This document shows, one piece after another, positions 7,403-12,965 of a stretch of DNA of 12,965 nt. Below the pieces are notes generated by a model. It made no database searches. It was given only the letters and a program-made list of their open reading frames with translations, and had not been told where the DNA came from. Position 1 is the stretch's first letter, and each line of letters starts with the position of its first letter. The DNA is from Archangiaceae bacterium (GTDB lineage Bacteria > Myxococcota > Myxococcia > Myxococcales > Myxococcaceae), in NCBI GenBank assembly GCA_023248915.1, contig JAHFDQ010000110.1:1-12965 (forward strand), in the 5' to 3' direction. A program made the translations under genes and the position numbers.

Positions 7403-8581
7403 CTACGAGAGCAGGCCGCGGATGACTTGCGCCGCCGCTTCGACCTGGGGCCGGTCGCACGAGAAGGCCAGGCGCACGCAGCCGGCTCCGGCCGGGCCGA
7501 AGGCGGTGCCGGGCGAACAGCCCACGCCGCCCTTGTCGATGAGGTAGTTGGTCATCGCCCAGTCGCCGTGCGCGCCCCCGTACCCGGACCACGAGGGGTC
7601 GATGCGCAGCCAGAGGAAGAACGCGCCCGTCGGCTTGAACGGCTGCAACGCCTTCACCCCGGCCAACCCAGCGAGCAGCGCGTCGCGACGGGCCTGGTAC
7701 TCGACCCCCATCGCGCGGGGGATGTCCTGCGGCCCCGACAGTGCCGCCGCCGCGCCGTACTGGGTGACGCTGTTGACGCCGTTGATGGTGCAGCGCAGCA
7801 GCTTCTTGATGCGCTCGAGCATTGGCTTGTCCCGCGATGCGATGTAGCCGATGCGCAGCCCGCTCATGGCGTAACTCTTCGAGGCCGAGAACAGGGTGAG
7901 GGTGTGGTCTTCCACGCCCGCCAGCGACCCGATGCTCACGTGGTGCGCCCCGTCGAAGATGACGTGCTCGTAGGCCTCGTCGCTCACCAGCCACAGCTTG
8001 TGCTTCATCGCCAGGTCGGCGATGGCGCGAAGCTCGGCCCGGCCCAGCACCACCCCGGTGGGGTTGTGCGGGGTGTTCAGGAAGATGGCGCGCGTCTTGG
8101 GAGTGATGCAGCGCTCGATGGCGTCTGCCCTATACGCCATGCCGTGCTCGGCCTCGAGCCGCACCCGCACCGGCACGCCGCCACCCAGGCGGATGTTCTC
8201 GGCTATCTCAGTCCACATCGGGTCGGGGAGGACGACCTCGTCGCCAGGTTCGAGCAGCGCCCGGAACGTCAGGTAGAGCGCGTGCATGCCTCCGTTGGTG
8301 ACCACCACCTGCTCGGGGTCGTCGATGGGCAGGTGGTTGTCGCGCTGGACCTTCTTCACGATGGCCTGTCGCAGCGGGAGAATTCCGGTCGAGGCGGTGT
8401 AGTGGGTGAGCCCCTTGTTCAACGCCTCGTGGATGGCGTCCTTCACGTGCGCGGGCACGTCGAAAGACGGGTCGCCGCTCTCGAGGCGGTAGATGGTGCG
8501 GCCTGCGGCCTGCTGTTCGAGCAGTCGGTCGCGGACGGCGACGATGGCACCGAACGAGATGGAGTCGAGGAGGTGGCTCAT
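7403..8581 (-). CDS. PLP-dependent class I/II aminotransferase
   Basis: This 392-residue enzyme transfers amino groups between an amino acid and a 2-oxo acid in the cytosol using pyridoxal phosphate. The PLP Schiff-base lysine is K235 in SASKSYAMSGLRIGY. PHNPTG (171-176) supplies the Asn that contacts PLP, SDEAY (200-204) supplies D201 for the ring nitrogen, and R370 in the CVRLAFS stretch is the expected carboxylate-binding arginine. The N-terminal ESGDPSFDVP and the YTASTG motif (61-66) are those of the aspartate-aminotransferase-like fold type I group. All key residues are present and the length is normal. The ATG at 8581 starts just where homology begins, though no clear Shine-Dalgarno precedes it. 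The amino-acid substrate cannot be decided from sequence; Asp, Ala, Tyr/Phe or a biosynthetic role are all possible. The gene is divergent from sthA across the repeat-bearing 455-bp gap. Confidence 0.93.
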   Translation of the reverse strand: MSHLLDSISFGAIVAVRDRLLEQQAAGRTIYRLESGDPSFDVPAHVKDAIHEALNKGLTHYTASTGILPLRQAIVKKVQRDNHLPIDDPEQVVVTNGGMHALYLTFRALLEPGDEVVLPDPMWTEIAENIRLGGGVPVRVRLEAEHGMAYRADAIERCITPKTRAIFLNTPHNPTGVVLGRAELRAIADLAMKHKLWLVSDEAYEHVIFDGAHHVSIGSLAGVEDHTLTLFSASKSYAMSGLRIGYIASRDKPMLERIKKLLRCTINGVNSVTQYGAAAALSGPQDIPRAMGVEYQARRDALLAGLAGVKALQPFKPTGAFFLWLRIDPSWSGYGGAHGDWAMTNYLIDKGGVGCSPGTAFGPAGAGCVRLAFSCDRPQVEAAAQVIRGLLS

Positions 8582-8715
8582 GGGGCCCAGGTGGTGGATG
8601 ACGCGACGCGGCGAAGTCTAGACGCCGAGCAGAAGCGACGCCACCAGACCGTTCGCCACTCCTTCACGCCGAGCAAGAGATACGACGCTGGGCAGAGCCC
8701 GGCTCCGGGCCAGGC

Positions 8716-8813
8716 GACCCGGATCGTGACTCCGTCCCCGGGCCCCAGGCAGAGATGGGTCGTAGGGACTGCATCTCGGCAGTGTCCCTCGGGCCGGAAT
8801 CGCCGCGCCCTGC
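8716..8813. repeat. Diverged first copy of tandem ~99-bp repeat
   Basis: This 98-bp stretch aligns loosely with the two copies that follow. The clearest shared block is GGACTGCATCTCGGCAG at 8766-8782, which lies 98 bp before the matching block in the next copy. It can form a stem GAGATG (8752-8757) / CATCTC (8772-8777). The first half is much more diverged. Confidence 0.5.
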
Positions 8814-8912
8814 CGGGAAGTCGTCCAACCCTCCGGACGCCCAGAGGAGAGAAGGGGCGGCGTGGACTGCTTCTCGGCAGCCCCCCGCCTGACCGGGAGC
8901 GCCGGGCCCTGG
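8814..8912. repeat. Tandem 99-bp repeat, copy 1
   Basis: The first 67 bp match copy 2 at 59 positions by hand alignment. Two potential hairpins are seen: CGTCC (8822-8826) / GGACG (8835-8839) with an 8-nt loop, and GAGAAG (8849-8854) / CTTCTC (8870-8875) with a 15-nt loop. A purine-rich AGAGGAG lies just before the second stem. Confidence 0.75.
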
Positions 8913-9011
8913 CGGGAAGTCGTCCAACCCGGCGGACGCCCAGAGGAGGAGAAGCGCGGCCTGGACTGCTTCTCGGCAGCGCCCCGTCCCGTAAGGCTGG
9001 ACGCCCGGGCC
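8913..9011. repeat. Tandem 99-bp repeat, copy 2
   Basis: This copy is exactly 99 bp downstream of copy 1 and has the same two hairpins: CGTCC (8921-8925) / GGACG (8934-8938), and GAGAAGC (8949-8955) / GCTTCTC (8968-8974) with a 12-nt loop. The last third has drifted. It ends about 15 bp before the sthA ribosome-binding site, so if transcribed it lies in the sthA leader. Confidence 0.75.
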
Positions 9012-9025
9012 CAGGGCGCCTAATC

Positions 9026-9032
9026 AGGAGGG
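9026..9032 (+). promoter_or_regulatory. Strong ribosome-binding site of sthA
   Basis: AGGAGGG lies 4 nt before the ATG at 9037 and is the best Shine-Dalgarno match in the window. It fixes the sthA start. Confidence 0.85.
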
Positions 9033-9036
9033 ACCG

Positions 9037-10443
9037 ATGGCGAGCTACGACGTGGTGGTGCTGGGGTGCGGCCCCGCGGGAGAGCGGGCGGCGATTCACG
9101 CCTCGCGGGCGAACAAGCGGGTAGCCGTCGTCGAGCGGGCCGGCGTGGTCGGCGGCAACCGGGTGAACTGGGGCACCATTCCGAGCAAGACACTGCGTGA
9201 GAGCGCCCTGTACGTGCTCGGCCTGCGGCGCGCCGAGATTCACGGCATCCGCGCCGAGTTCAAGGCCGAGCTCACCGTCGCCGACTTCATGTACCGCGAG
9301 CGGCTGGTGAAGCAGCGCGAGCTAGAGCTCATCAACGAATCGCTCGACCGCTACCAGGTCGAGGTGTTCAAGGGCCACGGCCGCTTCGTCGACCCGCACA
9401 CCGTCGCCATCACCGGGGTGGACGGCCAGGTGCGGACGCAGTTGAAGGGCGACGTCGTCCTGGTCGCCACCGGGTCGCGACCCCACCACCCGGCCGATGT
9501 CGTCTTCGACGGCGAGACGGTGTTCGACAGCGAGAGCATTCTGGCGCTGCCGAGAATGCCCCGCTCGATGCTGGTGCTGGGCGCGGGGGTGGTGGGCATC
9601 GAGTACGCGAGCATCTTCGCGGCGCTCGGGCTGCAGGTCACCCTGGTGGACACCCGCGACCGCCTCTTGCCCTACTGCGACGGAGAGCTGGTCGGAATCC
9701 TCGAGAAGGAACTTCGCCGGCTGGGCGTGGTGGTGTTGCACAACGACCGGCACGAGGGCATCGAGCGGCTCGAGCGGCGCGTGCGGTGCCGCACCCAGGC
9801 CGGCAACGTGCTGGAAGCCGACGTCCTGTTGTACTGCGTGGGGCGCGACGGCAACACCGCGGACCTGGGGCTCGAGACCATCGGGCTGACGCCGAACGCC
9901 TACGGCCTGCTCGAGGTGAACGAGCACTTCCAGACCCAGCACCCGCACATCTACGCGGCCGGAGACGTCATCGGCTACCCGGCCCTGGCCAGCACCTCGA
10001 TGGAACAGGGGCGGCTGGCGATGCGGCACGCCTTCAACATTCCGGGAGTGGCGATTCGCACCGAGGTGCTGCCCTTCGCCGCCTACGCCATTCCCGAGCT
10101 CAGCTACGTAGGCGCGTCGGAAGAGTCGCTGCAGAAGGCGGGCACCCCGTACGTCGTCGGGCGCGGCAGCTACGAGGCCAACCCGCGCGGGCAAATCATC
10201 GGAGACCTGGGCGGCATGCTGAAGCTGCTCTTCGAGGCCGACACGCTGAAGCTGCTCGGCGTGCACATCATCGGCACCAACGCCAGCGAGCTGGTGCACA
10301 TCGGCTTCGCCTTCCTGCGCGGTAACGCCACCGCCCAGCAGATTGCCGAGACGCTGTTCAATTACCCGACGCTGTCCGACCTGTACCGGCACGCGGCGCT
10401 GAAGGCCCTCACCGACCACAAGAAGCTGAGCGGCGCCGGCTGA
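9037..10443 (+). CDS. sthA: Si-specific (soluble) NAD(P)+ transhydrogenase
   Basis: This 468-residue soluble FAD enzyme exchanges hydride between NADPH and NAD+, balancing the two pools. The FAD-binding GCGPAGE is at 10-16, ATGSRP at 144-149, the NAD(P)-binding GAGVVG at 182-187 and the FAD-contacting AAGDVIGYP at 307-315. The C-terminal dimerisation domain contains NYPTLSDLYRHAALKAL. Disulfide reductases of this fold have two cysteines in a GG-x-C-x4-C-IPSK context; here the stretch is GGNRVNWGTIPSK (39-51) with neither cysteine. The WGTIPSK form is that of SthA and not of lipoamide or glutathione reductase. Length matches the family (about 465). The residue after the second nucleotide-binding strand is acidic (VDTR, 204-207). 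The start is fixed by AGGAGGG 4 nt upstream. The stop is 9 bp from that of the convergent gene. Confidence 0.93.
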   Translation: MASYDVVVLGCGPAGERAAIHASRANKRVAVVERAGVVGGNRVNWGTIPSKTLRESALYVLGLRRAEIHGIRAEFKAELTVADFMYRERLVKQRELELINESLDRYQVEVFKGHGRFVDPHTVAITGVDGQVRTQLKGDVVLVATGSRPHHPADVVFDGETVFDSESILALPRMPRSMLVLGAGVVGIEYASIFAALGLQVTLVDTRDRLLPYCDGELVGILEKELRRLGVVVLHNDRHEGIERLERRVRCRTQAGNVLEADVLLYCVGRDGNTADLGLETIGLTPNAYGLLEVNEHFQTQHPHIYAAGDVIGYPALASTSMEQGRLAMRHAFNIPGVAIRTEVLPFAAYAIPELSYVGASEESLQKAGTPYVVGRGSYEANPRGQIIGDLGGMLKLLFEADTLKLLGVHIIGTNASELVHIGFAFLRGNATAQQIAETLFNYPTLSDLYRHAALKALTDHKKLSGAG

Positions 10444-10452
10444 GCCCGCGCG

Positions 10453-11298
10453 TCAGGAGTCCTTCACCCGGCGGTCGGGACCGGCACCAGGCGATTCCGG
10501 GCCGGCGACGTCGGCGATGGGCTCGAAGCCCGGCTTGGGAGCCCCCTGGTGTTCCGCCTCGAGCGCCGCGCCGAGGCGGGACTTCGACACCGGGTCCTTC
10601 TCGGCCTCGGCCCGGCCGGCGAGGGTGGCACGCTCGCCCTGCAGCCGTTCGCCGTCGGCAGGGTCGAGCGCCCAGCGGACCTCGCGCTCGCGGCGAGCGA
10701 GCTCGTGGCTTGCGGCGCGCAGCGCCTTCACCGTCTCGTCCGGGCGCTGCAAGAAATCGCGGACTGCCTGCGGGGCCGAGTCCAGCTCTGCCAGGAGCCG
10801 GTCGCAGGCGCCGTCCAACCGCTGAACTCGGGCCGCGATGGCCTCGACGGCAGGGTCGGCCGCCTTCGCCGGGGCCACGGGAGGCAACTTCGCCGGCTCG
10901 GACGTCGGTTGAGCGGCGGGCAGCGCGGGTTCCTTGGGCGCCGCCGAGCCGAACGCCTGGACTCCCCGGAGGCCGAGGCCCAGGGCGACGAAGACCAGCC
11001 ACCAGAGGTGGGGTTGAGTGACGGCCAGCACCAGACAGACGACGGCCGCGGTGGCCAGCATGACGCCTCGCGCGCGCGGTTCGCCCGACCGGAGCCTCCG
11101 CAGCCGGCGCTCCTCGCGCGCGCGCCTCCGCTCGAGCCTACGCTTGAGCTTCTCGGCGACCCGGTCCATCGCGTGGGCGCCGGCCGCCGCCACCACCGTC
11201 TCGAACAGCTCGACGGGGTTGGCCTTGCCCTTCGAGATGGCGTCCTGCACCCGCTGGATGCTCGCTTCGAGCTCTCGGGGGTCGCGCGGCTCGGCCAT
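10453..11298 (-). CDS. Unrecognised two-helix membrane protein with coiled-coil flanks
   Basis: I do not recognise a family for this 281-residue protein. Residues 1-50 are helical and mixed-charge. Residues 50-70 are strongly basic (repeated Arg with Glu). Two hydrophobic helices follow at about 78-94 and 97-113, with a short turn containing Pro-His, so both ends should face the same side, probably the cytoplasm given the Arg-rich flank. Residues 118-150 are an Ala/Pro/Lys linker. Residues 150-250 are helical, charged and probably coiled-coil, and the tail is Gly/Pro-rich. I start it at the ATG at 11298, with AGAAGG 7 nt upstream; the frame is open 54 codons further but overlaps the divergent barrel gene start. 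It is convergent with sthA and divergent from the barrel gene. It could be a membrane-anchored scaffold; no function is assigned. Confidence 0.75.
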   Translation of the reverse strand: MAEPRDPRELEASIQRVQDAISKGKANPVELFETVVAAAGAHAMDRVAEKLKRRLERRRAREERRLRRLRSGEPRARGVMLATAAVVCLVLAVTQPHLWWLVFVALGLGLRGVQAFGSAAPKEPALPAAQPTSEPAKLPPVAPAKAADPAVEAIAARVQRLDGACDRLLAELDSAPQAVRDFLQRPDETVKALRAASHELARREREVRWALDPADGERLQGERATLAGRAEAEKDPVSKSRLGAALEAEHQGAPKPGFEPIADVAGPESPGAGPDRRVKDS

Positions 11299-11442
11299 CG
11301 GGGCGCCTTCTACACCCCCCGGTGCCCCAAAGCCCAGGGCGGAGCAGAACTCGAGATGATCTCTGCCCCCTCTTCCTGTTAGTAGGGGCCCGCCGGTTGG
11401 CTCAGCCCATGCATCCGGCGCGCGCGACTCGCTCGAGACCCT
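11299..11442. promoter_or_regulatory. Divergent intergenic region with short palindrome
   Basis: This 144-bp gap must hold the promoters of the minus-strand membrane protein and the plus-strand barrel/lipoprotein operon. It contains the odd palindrome GAGATGATCTC (11353-11363), flanked by GCAGA (11344-11348) and TCTGC (11362-11366), a possible operator. Evidence for regulation is weak. Confidence 0.3.
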
Positions 11443-12591
11443 ATGCAACCCGCCAAGCACGTCAGGATCGCCAGTTTTCTCCTCATCGCTGCCAGTTTCC
11501 CGGTAGCCGCGGCGGACGCGCCGGCCGCGGAAGTGGCGCCAGCCTCAGCGGAAGTCGTCCCGGTTGCGGTCGACCCGACGCCGACGCCGGAGGTTCAACC
11601 GGCGACGTCGGTCGCCGCGAAGGCCTCCCCGGTCGTGGCCGGGCCTGTTTCCGTCGCCGCCACGGTCGAACCGGAGAAGAAGGAAGTGCCCTGGCGCGGT
11701 TCGGCCTTCCATTACGGCCACACCTTCGCGGCCGTGTCGGTGGATAAAGCGGCCCTCCCGAACTTCGACCCGTACTACGTCCAGGCTTTTTCGATTCACC
11801 CCGAGTGGCACTTCGGCAGCCTCGTCTACGCGGCGGCCCAACTCGACCTCGAGCAGGAACTGACGGTCTCCGATGACACCAACACGATCAACGAGCTGGT
11901 GATGTCCGACGTGACGGTCGACCTGGGTACCGAAGGCTTTGACGAACCCCGCACCGGCATTCACCTTTCCGGCTCGCTGAGGCTGGCCGCCCCGACCTCG
12001 AAGGCGTCGAAGGCCCAGACCAAACTGTTCTCGATGGGCCCGGGGGTGACGGTTTCGAGGAAGGTGGCGCTCCTGTCCGGGTTCGTCGCCAGCTACTCCG
12101 CCCGCTATACCCAGCGATTTCACCGGTACACCACGATGCAGTACGACGCCCCCACCGTCGGCGCCTGCGGCGACCTGCGGGACCTGAGCTGTGCCAACTC
12201 CTCGACCACCGGGTCGCCCAACGTGCACGAAGACCTGCAGCATGGCCCGTCCGTCGCCTTCAGCCCGACCGAAAAACTGCACTTCGGGGCGAGCTTCCTC
12301 GTCATCCACGCCTGGCTCTACCCGCTGACGCCGGTTTCGGTCGATGCGGGGTTGGGCGGCGCCAAGAAGACGCTCGACCCGAGCACCGACGTCTCGCCGC
12401 GCGAGACCGACGCTTTTCTCCTGTCCGCCGCCTACGACGTGACCCGCGAGCTGTCTGTTTCGCTCGGGGCGTCGACCTTCAGCGCGCAACTGGGCCCGGA
12501 TGCCAAGCGCTGGCAGCCGTTCTTCAATCTCAACACCACCGTGTCCCTCGACGTCGGGCTCGACGTCGAGGCATTGCTGTCGAGGATCTGA
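11443..12591 (+). CDS. Putative outer-membrane beta-barrel protein
   Basis: This 382-residue exported protein has no family I can name. Residues 1-24 form a classical signal peptide (basic start, hydrophobic SFLLIAASFPVAAA, likely cleavage after A24). Residues 25-80 are a low-complexity Ala/Pro/Val/Glu linker. From about 85 onward, alternating hydrophobic/polar strands with aromatic residues, separated by polar turns, suggest a transmembrane barrel (for example SGSLRLAAP, ASYSARYTQRFHRYT, AFLLSAAYDV, ELSVSLGAST). C242 and C250 lie in a likely surface loop and could form a disulfide. The last residue is Ile, not the aromatic residue usual at barrel ends. The start ATG has only a weak GAGA upstream. 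Its stop codon overlaps the next gene's start (TGATG), so the two are translationally coupled and probably act together. Confidence 0.75.
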   Translation: MQPAKHVRIASFLLIAASFPVAAADAPAAEVAPASAEVVPVAVDPTPTPEVQPATSVAAKASPVVAGPVSVAATVEPEKKEVPWRGSAFHYGHTFAAVSVDKAALPNFDPYYVQAFSIHPEWHFGSLVYAAAQLDLEQELTVSDDTNTINELVMSDVTVDLGTEGFDEPRTGIHLSGSLRLAAPTSKASKAQTKLFSMGPGVTVSRKVALLSGFVASYSARYTQRFHRYTTMQYDAPTVGACGDLRDLSCANSSTTGSPNVHEDLQHGPSVAFSPTEKLHFGASFLVIHAWLYPLTPVSVDAGLGGAKKTLDPSTDVSPRETDAFLLSAAYDVTRELSVSLGASTFSAQLGPDAKRWQPFFNLNTTVSLDVGLDVEALLSRI

Positions 12592-12965
12592 TGACCACGT
12601 CCACCCACCGCTTCGTCCGTTCCGCCGGAGTCGTCCTCGCCGTGGCCGCCACCCTGGTGGCCGCGTCGTGCGCCAAGGAACGGCCGGCCATCAACCGCGT
12701 CCAGCCCAACTACTTCGACAAGTCGTTCTTCATCGGCGCCGACTACAAAGCCTCGTCGGACGACCCCGAGTTCTACTCGTTGGCCACGCTGGTGGACGTC
12801 GGCTACGGCGCCGGGCAGGACGGCCTGTTCACCTCGACCTACGCCCAGCCGCTCACCCGGGTGAAGTGGACCGTCCAGGAAAACCTGCTGGTCGCCCGCC
12901 TCGCCTACGAGCGCATCGCCAACTCCGACGGCATGGGCACGGGCAAGGCCACCAACGACGGCGTG
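12591..12965 (+). CDS. Putative lipoprotein, C-terminus beyond window (partial)
   Basis: The frame opens with an ATG at 12591-12593 that overlaps the barrel gene's TGA by 1 nt, and stays open for 125 codons to the right edge. Residues 1-27 look like a lipoprotein signal: Arg at 7 and 10, hydrophobic stretch 11-25, then VAASC with C27 as the likely lipidated cysteine. The mature part begins with Lys-Glu and has no Asp at +2, so in general terms it would be sorted to the outer membrane. Following segments such as NRVQPNYFDKSFFIG and DDPEFYSLATLVDVGYG look like the start of a large globular protein. I cannot name the family from this fragment. Co-translation with the barrel suggests an outer-membrane partnership. 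Confidence 0.8.
   Translation, partial: MTTSTHRFVRSAGVVLAVAATLVAASCAKERPAINRVQPNYFDKSFFIGADYKASSDDPEFYSLATLVDVGYGAGQDGLFTSTYAQPLTRVKWTVQENLLVARLAYERIANSDGMGTGKATNDGV

Larger units (their letters stand above)
8582..9036. other. 455-bp gene-free divergent region between aminotransferase and sthA
   Basis: No coding frame here has a start, ribosome site or recognisable protein; frames stay open on both strands only because of GC content and the 99-bp repeat period. The left part (8582-8715) should hold the aminotransferase promoter and has a small direct repeat, ACGCCGAGCA at 8622-8631 and 8666-8675. The right part is a tandem array of hairpin repeats ending just before the sthA ribosome-binding site. 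The sthA promoter must lie within or before the array. Confidence 0.6.

Noticed and set aside
8814..9011. 33-residue tandem peptide repeat encoded by the 99-bp units
   Set aside because: The period is a multiple of three, so several frames remain open, but there is no start or ribosome site, the peptides are Arg/Pro/Gly-rich, and stem pairing explains the conservation better.
7079..9124. 681-codon plus-strand frame over the aminotransferase and repeat region
   Set aside because: It is antisense to a well-supported aminotransferase and overlaps the start of sthA in another frame; the openness comes from GC bias.
9322..10419. 365-codon minus-strand frame inside sthA
   Set aside because: It is a shadow of sthA, with His/Gln/Val-rich antisense composition and no ribosome-binding site.
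10430..10495. Possible terminator between sthA and the convergent gene
   Set aside because: Only short GC-rich stems such as CCGG/CCGG are present, as expected by chance in this composition, and there is no T-tract.

Overview
The window looks like chromosomal DNA of a very GC-rich bacterium. Long open frames lie antisense to nearly every real gene, and codon third positions are almost all G or C. The gene content suggests Myxococcota (Cystobacterineae-like), but that is inference: multi-GAF signalling protein, basic/Ala-rich N-terminal tails, soluble transhydrogenase, outer-membrane barrel plus lipoprotein pair. No rRNA, tRNA, CRISPR array, transposase or phage gene was seen. I read nine protein genes, two of them cut by the window edges.

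Layout. (1) 1-1832, minus strand: a protein of at least four GAF domains whose C-terminus lies beyond the left edge. (2) Divergent from it across 111 bp, 1944-4058 plus strand: a single-chain ADP-forming acyl-CoA synthetase, followed 18 bp later by a four-helix DUF2231-like membrane protein (4077-4562); these two probably form an operon. (3) Three minus-strand genes: a diacylglycerol-kinase-family lipid kinase (4566-5627), a phosphofructokinase with pyrophosphate-type active-site residues (5905-7167), and a class I/II aminotransferase (7403-8581). The gaps of 235-277 bp suggest separate units, and two of the three have a large inverted repeat 8-11 nt after the stop codon. (4) A 455-bp gene-free stretch (8582-9036) holds about three tandem ~99-bp repeats that can fold into hairpins. 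(5) 9037-10443 plus: Si-specific NAD(P)+ transhydrogenase (SthA), convergent with an unrecognised two-helix membrane protein on minus (10453-11298). (6) 11443-12591 plus: a signal-peptide-bearing putative outer-membrane beta-barrel, with a lipoprotein gene overlapping its stop codon and running off the right edge.

How the genes fit together. The middle is central energy and redox metabolism: acyl-CoA/ATP interconversion, (pyro)phosphate-linked glycolysis, transamination, and NADH/NADPH balancing. A PPi-type PFK, an ADP-forming synthetase and a soluble transhydrogenase are all ATP-sparing or reversible enzymes; any joint regulation is inference. The two ends are sensory (GAF protein) and envelope (barrel/lipoprotein) functions.

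The least explained structures are in non-coding DNA: the 86-bp inverted repeat at 7307-7392, which resembles a tiny TA-flanked mobile element, and the tandem hairpin repeats at about 8716-9011, where one stem shows a compensatory base-pair swap between copies. I did not find a convincing new multi-gene system.
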